A stretch of 64,000 nt of DNA. It comes from Owenia fusiformis (taxonomy: Eukaryota > Annelida > Polychaeta > Sabellida > Oweniidae). The position numbers were made by a program, and so were the translations under genes. The stretch spans positions 35,426,867-35,490,866 of the forward strand of contig CAIIXF020000008.1 in the NCBI GenBank assembly GCA_903813345.2, in the 5' to 3' direction. The notes under the pieces are model-generated. The model did not search any database and was not told the origin of the DNA. It was given only the letters and a program-made list of their open reading frames with translations. Positions 12,601 through 24,600 of the stretch are shown here, one piece after another (the stretch's first letter is position 1; every line of letters begins with the position of its first letter).

Positions 12601-15600
12601 TTTATCTAATGATTCATTGTAATACCAAAGTATTAGACTAAGTATTTTCTAATCAGTATGTATATATTTTTGTATATGTACATTCAATATAGATTTTTAT
12701 ACCATGATCAGTAAGATAAAAATTATATTCAGTTTTTGCTGTTAACCTTGTATACAACCCATATCGGTGACATATACATTCTGTAAATAACTCATATTTT
12801 GTATTTTTGTAAGCTATATTTTATTTCTGAAACAAATATCTGAATTAAGTAAACACATTTTTAAAAATTTTCTGTAAAATATTGCCCTCGAGTTTTAATT
12901 CTGAATATCATTGTGATCTATGTATTATGTATTCATCCAAGATAGCTTTTTTTGCGTTCAAATGTTCAAAATTCAAATGTTGAGATTTATTTAATTTCGA
13001 TTTTTTAAACTATTGCATTTTTCATTTGTTGATCGTTATCGTTCAAGATGATAAGATATCTTCCCTCTGGATAAACCCAATAGTACGATAACATCATTTC
13101 TGCGGGCAATATTGAACAAATATTTCACTCTATTGAGGTGAATACCTGTACATCTTTCACAAGTAATATTCCACGAAGCCCGAAGGGCAAGTGGAATATC
13201 ACCTTGTGAAAGTGCTACAGGTATTCACCGAAAATAGAGTGAAATATTTGTTTTATTATATCACTGTCTAGCTAAACATCCCTAATATTATTAAGTCATT
13301 AAGTCTTCAGATATTTTTACAAATCTACTCGGTTCGTCTGCCATTTTGACTTAAACTGAACTAAATTATTTACACTGAACGAAAACAAATTCTTTGAAAA
13401 TTCCCGGGAGCGTGGGATATCGCTAGATATCTCATGGTTGTCTTATCTGATTAGCATTGCCATTGAATATCGCCAGATATCCCACGACATGTGACCCGGT
13501 TTTGACCAATCATACTGTCGCTAGCTAGATAGTGATATAATAAAGTGAAATATTGGACCAAGGGCCGAAACTAAAACCCCTAGAACTGGCCCGGCAAGGT
13601 GGTAATAATACATAATTTCTTCCTAAGTATAACATACTGTACATATATGGAATATGGATGTGAAAACCATAATCATTCATCAGTAAAGTGGTTGAATAAT
13701 ATTTTTAATATTTTAATTTTATTTTTACTTTTAATATTTTTGATCTTTGACAGCAAAAAATACCAGGCTAAGTAACAAACTAAACCAGGATTGTTTTAAA
13801 GAAAACAGATGTAAACTATGAAGGAAACAAATCGAAAGATGATAAATGGTTATGTTGATATGCATGACAAATGATTATGTTGATATGCATGACAAATGAT
13901 TATGTTGATATGCATGACAAATGATTATGTTGATATGCATGACAAATGATTATGTTGATATGCATGACAAATGATTATGTTGATATGCATGACAAATGAT
14001 TATGTTGATATGCATGACAAATGATTATGTTGATATGCATGACAAATGATTATGTTGATATGCATGACAAATGATTATGTTGATATGCATGATGACATTG
14101 TAACTATAGCAGAGGTACTTCTGATATTTTTAAAAAAAGTTGACATGACACGGTTATGTGTGTGATTCCTACATCATGGAACATATCATCCAGCATATCA
14201 AAGATATGCGAGTAGTAAACAATTTGAATTTTGAGCGTTATTCTAGGTCCATTGTTGGTCAAGTAAGATTATCTTATTGATCAATATATGTGGACATATA
14301 ACTACATGTAAATAAAAATGTGTAATCATTCTGAAATCATGAAATTGATAGGTGTCAATGTTGAGATCATGCATCTTTTATTGAAGTTATTGCTGTTAAT
14401 AAATGTTTTGAGATTTGCATTAATGTATCAATAGTAAGATAGGAGGTGAATACTATGCAAATCCTATCCTATGTATACGAAATGTAGCTATGGGATAATC
14501 AAAGGATAAATCCCAAAGCACATCATTAGAATTCTCATGTACATCTATACCTTCCCAAGAATTTTTGTGGTAAACTTTAAAAGTAATGGTATTCACATAA
14601 AAAATGTTAATGCAATATGTAATCTACTTACCATTATTAATTATGAAAGCATAAAATAATGACTTATAGCGCTTTCTGTATTTTAATGTTTATCATGTGA
14701 TTCACTATAATAATATCATAATGACTAAGTAAAATGAAAATAAAAAAATGTAATAAAGTATTATTTGTTATTTGGAAATTTGAATAAAAAAATATTATAA
14801 ATGCCAGTCACTTCAAAGCAACCTGGGATGTTAGTATGGGTGATATTCAGCTGACTTAAAATGATTCATAAATGTAAATTCAAAATTCATGTAATTTATT
14901 TTATCTTTATTATGAATGTTGTGCCTAAATACTTTATGCTTAAATACATTATACATTATGCATAAAACTGGCTACTGTTAAGAATCATATTAATGAAATA
15001 TTCAGCACAGTGATGTGATATTCAAAATGATTAGACTGACGTACTTTCAATTCAAAATGGCCCCTTAAACAGCTTAATTTACCAAAACATGATTGTGTAA
15101 GAGACAATATCAGATTTCAAACTTAGGAGAACAAATAAATTTAAAAACACGATATACCCGATGATACATTTTGAGATCCCACAAAGATTGAATCAATTAT
15201 ACAGAAACTTTGCCAGATCTAATGTAATTTCTTCTATAATAGCAATGTAAAATAGGATAGTTGCCACTGCCATCAATTCAAAATAATGAAAGAACTGTTC
15301 AAGGAATAACCAAACTTTTCATTATTGAGCAGCCATATTAAAAAAATCCTTCTTTAAGTAAATGTCTTTCATCCACAAAAATTTGAATCAAAATCAAAAA
15401 CATGAATATGAGTATTACGGATACATGTACAGTAGATGAGTATAACGGATACATGTATATGAGCATCACGGATACATGTATATGAGTATCACAGATACAT
15501 GTATATGAGTATCATGGATTCATGTATATGAGCATCATGGATACATGTATATGAGTATCACGGATACATGTATATGAGTATCACGGATACATGTATATGA

Positions 15601-18600
15601 GTATCACGGATACATGTATATGAGTATCAAGGATACATGTATATGAGTATCATGGATACATGTATATGAGTATCATGGATACATGTATATGAGTATCATG
15701 AATACATGTATATGAGTATCACTCTCTTATAATCACAGGTAAAAAAATATACACACAATAAATATACAATATAATAAATATACATACAATTTCCAAGGTA
15801 TCTCCTTCCGATGGCATTGTTAATGTTGCAACTTCATCCCATGCAGGAACTAATGTCTTCTTCTTAACAGCACTTGTGTACTTCTTTTTATCATTAATCG
15901 CAACTTCTACAAAGGGATCACTGAACCCATTCATGTCCATCGAGACTAGGTTACGTGCTCGTATGATTCCAACTTCAAGGATGCCTAAATAAAGTAAATA
16001 AATAAATTAATCTGCTATTCACTTTTTTTTGAAGTGATATTTTAAAAATACTTGATGATCGTAACACTACAATAGTTTCAGACAGTTTTGCAATAGTACA
16101 AATGTATTAGATTCTGGATTGGATCATTTTTACAAAAATTAAAAAAAATTATGGAACCTTTATGCTGATTTCTTAAACAATCTGATGAATCACAAAATTA
16201 CACCATTAGACAAGATATTCTAAGATAATCACTGTAAAGTGCAAGTTTTGTGTTTATACCTTGATTTGGTAAGGTTCCATATGGGCTGCTACTTGTGCTC
16301 CGAAAAGAAGGCATTCTGGGAGCTTCTAGACCATGATCTGAAAAAATGACTTAATCTAGAATGTTTGACGGATAAACAAAACTTCTTGGAATGTCTAAAT
16401 ATGTAGCAAAATGTTGTGGTAAAAAAGAAAGGAAAAACAAAGGAATACAGTAGTGAAGTATTTTTGTACGCAAACCCCTACCGTACACACCTAATGCTAT
16501 ATCTGAGCCACTGGGTACATATCGGAATATGACAGACACAGTAATGGCACCCATATACTTTTCACTTTTCTTTCCAGCCAACATATTGTAACCTAGTGTC
16601 AATGGATGCTTCACGAAACAACTATTTTCCTGAAAGAAATAACAACTTTTTTGTAGTTTGTTTATTTGATTGTACATTGTAGGGTGGTGTTCAAATTGAT
16701 GTTCTACAGATTTTATATCTTTTAAGATAATGAAAATTTGGGTGTATTTTGTGAGAGCTAAACATCTGTTACATAACAATTAAATGTGTCAAGTGAATGA
16801 TTCCAATATTTAAATCCAAATGAACTGAAACTGAAAACTTTGTCACTTATGTTAGAAGTTATGGAGACATAGCTAGGAAATTTCACTCTGTGAAAAAAGC
16901 AAGAGGGCAGAGTTAAAATGTCACTCACCTTTGAAAGTGGCAAGTAGGCGGAGCCAAGAAAGTCATCATCTCCTGCTCCCTTTCCATCCCAGTCATATAC
17001 AATGAAAGACATCAGAGTCTGAAAAGTAACTAAAAAAATCAGTTTTCCCCATTAAACTGGCAGAAAGTATATATAGAGGTTCTTGTATGAGTACCTGTGC
17101 AAGATCATCTAGTCTTCAAGAGCTTTGATAATTCTTCTTTATCAAGTCGAAGAAACATTATCAAAGCGAGTCGAGAATGGACGATATTGCAAAGGTATGA
17201 GTACAAGAAAGTTTTTCTCATATGACTCTAAATTATGCCATATTTTCACCGTTTTATGATAAAAATGAGTGAAAATAGCTTCAGATCAATGGAACTTCAT
17301 TTTTCAATTGTTATGACGTCAAAAAATGTTGTAGAAAACACATGGTTACGCGTGGCAAGAAAGTTCGATTGTTATGACGTCACAACTTATTTTGTAGAAT
17401 GAGCATGGATACTCATAGTAGCCGTGTATCCGTTGTTTTTTTTTTGTTTTTTTTTTAAGGTTAAGTTTTATTTCTTTGCACAATTTTATATAACAATATT
17501 TAACATACTAGGAAGGCCGAGGTAAAATTAAATTGTTGGCCTCCCTATTAAATAAAAGTAGCAAAATAAAGTTGATATAAATGGTTTCAGACATGTATTG
17601 TAAATGTATTGTTTATAAGAGTCTCAGTGGCCACAGTTGAGATGATGATAACAATAGTGATGATGATGGTGATGAAATGTTGAGGCTAATGCTAAATGAT
17701 AGAATCAACAAAATTTGCCGTAAGGTTCATAATATCAGCATTACATTTATCTGAGAACTTATGATCTCCAAAAAGTATGGTGTGGACTTTATCTACACTA
17801 TTTAGACTGGCAAATTCTCTAAAGTTAAAATTTTGCAGCTCTTGTAGTTTTTGGGTAAAGATTGACCTTGTTCCAGTTGATAGAGGGCAGTAAAGTAATA
17901 AATGGGACTTGGTTTGCTGGGAATGTCCACAAGGGCAACTTGGTATTTAGGGCATAATGTGGTGAACAATTATAAAAGATTGATCCGAATTCTAATTTTG
18001 GCAAAATGAACGATAAGTACATTCTTTCAAGGTGTTTGGATGAAATTTTATTTTTCAATGCTGTAAGTGGATTTAGCATTTTATCAATTTTGACTTTTAA
18101 CTGGGCTATATGTTCTTTGAAGTCAAGGTGGTTATCTAAGATAACTCCAAGATGTTTATGATAATTTACTCTTTCAATTATTCTGTTGCTCAAGGTCAAA
18201 ATAGGAAAGTTTCTTACATTTTGAATAGATTTGGAAAAAATTATCTCTTTGGTTTTTCATGTTGTAATAATGTATTTGATGTTAAAACATTTTCAAACTT
18301 GTGAACGGGGACATATATAGAAGTATCGTCAGCATAAATATAACATTTTGATTGGATGACCTCTGGGAGATCATTTATAAATAGCAGAAATAGGATGGGG
18401 CCTAGAATAGAGCCTTGAGGCACACCAGAGTTTATAAAATTTCCTTCAGAGAATTCGGACAAAGATCCATTAAGGCGTGTGCATACTCTTCTATTGTCTA
18501 GGTAGGATTTCATAAGTTTCAACAGGTTATCATTGAAGCCATAAGAATTTAGCTTGTGGATAAGTAAATTATGTCTGACTTTATCAAACGCAGACTCCAG

Positions 18601-21600
18601 GTCCAAAAAGACTCCCCGTACATCCGCTTTGTCTTCAAATGCATTCATTATAAAATTAGTAATACTTAGTAGCTGACTGTCAGTGCTGTGACCAGGCAGG
18701 AAACCTGATTGATTTTCATATAATAACTTATTATCTAAAAGGAACTTCATCATCTGTTGATGCACTACTTTTTCGAATAATTTGGATATATTACTAAGTA
18801 ATGTGACAGGTCTGTAGTTTGTAATATCAGATTTATCACCTTTATTCTTATAGATTGGAATTATTATTCCATCTTTCCATGATCTTGGAAAAATGTTTTC
18901 AGTTAGAATTCTATTAAACAATAAGGCTAATGGTTTGTCAATAGATAAAATGCTCATGGTGAGCATTTTATTTGTAATACCATCCAAACCCTCACTTTTT
19001 GATGTGTCAAGGTCAGCTATGAGGGTTCTTATTTCCGATGGTGTGATTAAATTACAAGTCAAAAGGTTGTTTGTTCTATTTGGAAAAAATGGTAATGCAT
19101 TTGTGTCGCGGGTATTATCAAAGTGAAATTTACCTACGAACAATTTCAAAAATTCGTTTCGTTTTTCTTCATCTGTACTACATATGTTTGTCAAAGATGA
19201 ATTTCTTAAAGTTGGAATTCCAAAGGAAAATTTATTTCCAAGTAATTTTTTAATAGCGCTCCAATAAAAATGTTCCCCACTTGAATAAGTGTGAAGATTT
19301 TCACAAATTTCCTGTTCATGGTTAAGTTTAGCCTTGTTAATAAGATTATTCAACATTTCAACTTTATTTTTATATTTCAACTTCGAATCCAAAGTGTTGT
19401 TTCTTTTGAATTTCTTATAATATTTGTCACGGTTATTCACAGCCTTTTTGATTTCGTCATTAAACCAAGGTAAATCTTTTGGTTTCCTCACCTTGATTTT
19501 GTGAGGTATGTTATGGTCAAAAATAGACAGTAACTTGGAGGAAAAATTTAAAGTTGACTCATCAATTGTGCCATTATTTATAATGTTGTTCCAATTCACA
19601 GAATTTATATCATTATTCAGGGCTTGCTGGTTGCAGTCTTTGTATTGCCAAGTTTTAGTAGTAATTTTAGGTTGATTTTTACTTGTAGCTAGCTGTAAGT
19701 TACACACTATAGTACTATGGTCACTGCCCCCTATTGGGGCTAGGACTTCAGTACCAATCATGAGGCCTGGAGAATTTGAAAAAATTAGGTCAATGCATGA
19801 TATACTATTTTCAGTTATTCTAGTTGGTTCATGAATAAATTGTTCAAACCCAAGATTAGTCATTGTCTCATATAATTTGGTTCCTGCTGTATTATCAATA
19901 TCATGATCATAAAAGAATTTACTCCTGGCATTAAAATCCCCATTAATTAGTATCATGTCATATTTCCTTTCCCTCATAGCAGTTTCTACACTTTGCTCTA
20001 GTAATGTATTAAATTGTTCAATGTCCCCAATCAATGTCTTTGATGGAGACCTATAGCATGTGCCTAGGAGGATTTTTTTGTGTTCAATGACTATCTCTAA
20101 CCAATCAATCTCATTGAGTGTGCTAAGGTCATCCCTAGGCTTGAAAGCTAAATTTTCGTCCACATACATTAGAATTCCTCTCCCTTGGAAATTTTGAGGT
20201 TGGTATGGTTTATGAAAGCCATCAATCATTAATTTGTCTAAGTCAAGATTTTTCCCTGCTTCACAGACCGAGATTATTTGGCAATTTTGTAATTTGGCTG
20301 TTAATCCCAATTCTACAAACCTAGGACTATTTTCACCATCAGCAATTTTACCATTTATGTTACAGGACAATATATTAGTTTCTTGGTATCTTGGCCCTGG
20401 ATTTACTTCAATGTCGTTAGCCAAAATTATAATTAATCTTATTATTACATTTGAACATAACAGAAGATATGATGCTAACCCTGGTACCATGAACAAGGTT
20501 CCTATACAGAGAAATAGTTTACTTTTTGGCTTAACAGTATGTCGACTCACTTGGTTGTCATGCTGATGATGTTTTTAAAACCGTGATGTCATAAGTAAAT
20601 CTCATCTAGCACTTGTGACTTTTTAAGATGAAAGATGGCAATATCTTGCATGGGGTAAAGATGGCTGTATCTTTGTAAGTCATATGAGAAAAGTATATAA
20701 AACATGGATTTCCTGATTAGTGAAGCAGCCGGATTGAAAACACCTTGCACTGAAGAGAAAAACACACCATGACTTGAAGATTTTGATTCATTTTTGAACA
20801 TTCATTGATCAGTTGCAACATTACTACACTGCACTACTTTTACTACACTCTGAAGCAAGTCTTTGGCTATCAATTCATTTTTGTGCTGATTTAAGAAAAC
20901 AATGGTGCAGAATAGAGGCTGATAACCGAGTTTATTTTGTACACTTCGACCAAGTTTCAAGGGTTGAAGAAGCTCCATTGAACACAACCCCAAACTATGA
21001 ATGTGACTTTTACCATAGACTGACGTCATAAATATGGTTTTGTCAATTCACAGAAAATCCTTCAAAAGGTGATCTTGTAAAACACAAATTGTAAATACTT
21101 TGACAAATTCATCCAATCTTTTTGTGATTTGTTTATTCATGCAGACCTGAAAAGATAGTACAATGATATAGTCGGGCTTATTTCTTGAAGGGATTGGCAG
21201 CCATATTCCTAAGATTGGCAGCTAGACTTGCTCCAGATGGTATGGAGGTGATAAACTCAAATGATCCTTACCTTTGACACATCCTCAACAAAGAACTCTG
21301 TCTCGCAATTCCACACAGGACTCTTGGTTCTAGGTACATAATGGGTGGTCTTCATCTGAAACAAAATGACAGGTCATTTCAAACAGAACTCTTGGTTCTG
21401 GGAATAAAATGGGTGGTCTTCATCTAAAACAAAATAACAGGTCATTTCACACCGGACTCGTGGTTCTGGGAACATTAAGGGTGGTCTTCATCTGAAACAA
21501 AATGACAGGTCATTTCACAAAGGACTCTTGGTTCCGGGAACATAATGGGTGGTCTTCATCTAAAACAAAATAACAGGTCATTTCACACCGGACTCGTGGT

Positions 21601-24600
21601 TCTGGGAACATTAAGGGTGGTCTTCATCTGAAACAAAATGACAGGTCATTTCACAAAGGACTCTTGGTTCCGGGAACATAATGGGTGGTCTTCATCTAAA
21701 ACAAAATGACAGGTCATTTCACACAGGACTCTTGGTTCTGGGAACATTATGGGTGGTCTTCATCTTAAACAAAATGACAGGTCATTTCACACAGGACTCT
21801 TGGTTCCAGGAACATAATGGATGGTCTTCATCTCAAACAAAATGACAGGTCATTTCACACAGGACTCTTGGTTCTGGGTACATAATGGGTGGTCTTCATC
21901 TGAAAAAAATGACAGGTCATTTCACTCAGGACTCTTGGTTCTGGGTACATAATGGGTGGTCTTCATCTGAAACAAAATGACAGGTCATTTCACACAGGAC
22001 TAGTGGTTCTGGGAATATTATGGGTGGCCTTCATCTGAAACAAAATGACAGGTCATTTCGCGATCTCTAATAATATGCCTGAGGAGAAAGGAAAATGAAA
22101 TATTAAGTTACTGCCATAATCCCCAACTTTGAAGTTTGTGAGGATACCAGGTATTATACCATGCTATGTAGCAGGTTTGTCGAAAGTCTTTCAAAAGAGA
22201 GTAAGATTTGCTTGGCAAATTTGCTTTGGAATAATCCCAATAGCCTGAGCCTCCTAAAATAGGATAATCTTTGTACCTGTATAGTACTGCTTAAATATCT
22301 TTAAAATATTCAAATTAAATTGAAAAAACAAATGAATGAATTTTCATTACCATGTACAGCCTTAGAGAGAAGTGATCCTCTACATATACCACATACTTTA
22401 TTGTTTCACTAAACAATTACCTTTTTGCCGTTGTTGAAGATGATGCAATATGGGTCTGATGTGTCACCTTGATCTAGCCCTAGTAGACCCGCAGCGCCAT
22501 GAACACACACATATAACACCCCAGATACTGGAATACATGAGGAAACAATATTTGGTGCAAACTATGATACCACAAATGCATTTTATATCTTAAACCTGCA
22601 CATCACTCCAAAACGCAATCTTGGGTTGTTTCGGGGGTGAACTTTATCATTTTGAGCTTAATGAAAGATTATAGAATGATGAACAAATGGGGCAAATCTT
22701 GTGTAGAAATACTTACGATAAATGTGTCATTTCAAAGATTATTCATTGAATTGCTTCGATCGGCGCCGAAGATATGATTTTGGAAAGGTTTCTAAATGAA
22801 GAACGTGACGTCACTTCCGAATCATAGCATTCAAAATAAGTAGCGTTTAATTACTTCCACCATTCATAATAACACGGTGGTCTAGCGGTACAATTCTCGC
22901 TTAACACGCGGGAGGCCCGGGTTCGAATCCCGCATTCGCCTTTTTATTTTTTTTAACTAAATGATTGTTCTTTGATATAACGCAGAAAAAACAATTTTTA
23001 TTTACATAAACTTTATATTAGAGCTTAAAAATGTAAAAACAATATATGTCAACATATTGCGTTTTGGAGCGATGTGCAGGTTTAAATATGGCTGCTAAGT
23101 CCAAGTGGGTTGAGTTCAGATTATTTTCTAAAATAAAAAAACTAATACTAGCAAAGTTGATTAACTTTCAAGATTTCCATTTATCTTCACCTTTTTCATC
23201 TGTTATGGCATCATCTTCCATGTGTACCATCTTATCTAGGTCAATAGGTGGCATTTCAGTATACTCTAGGGCAACCTCCATGTTAACAAGACCCGTGTTC
23301 TCCATTGTTGTTACCTCTTTGGATATATCCGTATTGACCCTGGAAAACAAATTTACTGGGCCTTTTGATGGTTTCTAATGGCAGAGGGTGGTATATTGTT
23401 TAAAGCTTTTGAGAAAGGGTATGGGGGGGGATTTTTATTTTCTGACAAACCCAGCAAAAATCTCACTTTATGCAACATGATTTCCTCAAACTATTTGTTA
23501 CTTCTAAATTTTCTCTAGTAAATAGATGACAAGGCATTCATATGCAAAATATCACCACCTGGCACCTGTCATTTGTTACAGATGCCAAATGCCATCTACT
23601 GAACACCATCCACAAAGTTTGAGACTATAACAATATGTAACCACTTCTGATGGTGACATAAAAACTACATTCCCTTGGAACTAGCAAGCATAAACCCTGA
23701 TATTGGGCATATTTCCAAAATCACAACCTCGATCTTTAATATTTGATCAAGAATACCTTATTATAGTTAAAACTATTGGAGCGACACAATTAGAGCAACA
23801 GAATTCAAATGAAATACTTACACTTGTTGTTGTCTTAGTGGATAGTTAGTTAGTGGCAAATCAAACTGAGCAAGGGTCAGCGTACTCAACATTCTCTTAC
23901 TTTTTACTTTCACACAGAGCTACAAATCAAACACATGTTAAATTAGGGATCAAACACATGTTAAATTAGGGATCAAATACATTTCATTTGGATCAAACAC
24001 ATGTTAAATTAGGGATCAAACACATGTCAAATTAGGAATCAAACACATTTCATTTGGAATCAAACACATGCTAAATTAGGAATCAAAAACATGTTCAAGT
24101 AGGAACTGAACACACATTAAATTGGGAAAAGAAAAAAATTAGGAATCATACATATGTTCAACATAATCCAATGTTTTCTCTTCAAAATTTCTCTATATTA
24201 TGTTTAGGATGCAGATAATTTGGAAATACATGTTTTATCAATAATGCACAATCGAAAAAGAATTAAAGCAGATATGAAATGGTATTTTTAACCTAAAGGA
24301 ATCAATATGATTTTTTGATAGATGTATTTGGACATGTTTTCTCATCAGTAGTGTGAAAACTATTTCACTCTAACGATCGTTATAGCTGCTTAATAAGCAA
24401 TATTCAAATTGGTTGTGACGTTATTGGCCCCCACGTGATCTCTCACTGGTCCCCACGTGGCCCATTTTGGTTCCATTAGATCATGACGTCATAATGCCAA
24501 AATGTTTTGTTATTTGTTTACACAACAATCCTATGGTTGCCATGACGTTGTGATTACTATGGAAAAAATAAACCAAAGCTATATTTTGTATATGACGTTA

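Larger units (their letters stand above)
17436..20575 (-). mobile_element. Non-LTR retrotransposon (LINE), APE-type, with 3' A-rich tail
   Basis: Inserted in the intron before coding exon 12, same strand as the host gene. Its 3' end is marked by an A-rich tail (T-run 17,436-17,456 on plus). The body holds an endonuclease-RT frame at 18,241-20,550 and an out-of-frame remnant at 17,825-18,199. The 5' boundary is not certain, and I could not find convincing target-site duplications. Single-ORF layout and motif spelling point to the CR1/L2-type group, although an A-rich tail is less usual there; a phylogeny would be needed. Confidence 0.9.

Noticed and set aside
12902-12921. Possible homeobox or octamer sites in AT-rich DNA
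   Set aside because: Single short AT-rich motifs are expected by chance at this base composition.
16351-16779. 142-codon minus-strand frame as a single gene
   Set aside because: It is coding exon 13 plus read-through of both flanking introns.
20589-21029. Two adjacent 70-75-codon minus-strand frames as LINE ORF1
   Set aside because: They show no zinc-knuckle, coiled coil or other ORF1 feature and are not clearly inside the LINE.
22871-22940. Functional tRNA-Val gene
   Set aside because: The 5' and 3' acceptor strands do not pair, and it is embedded in a MITE.
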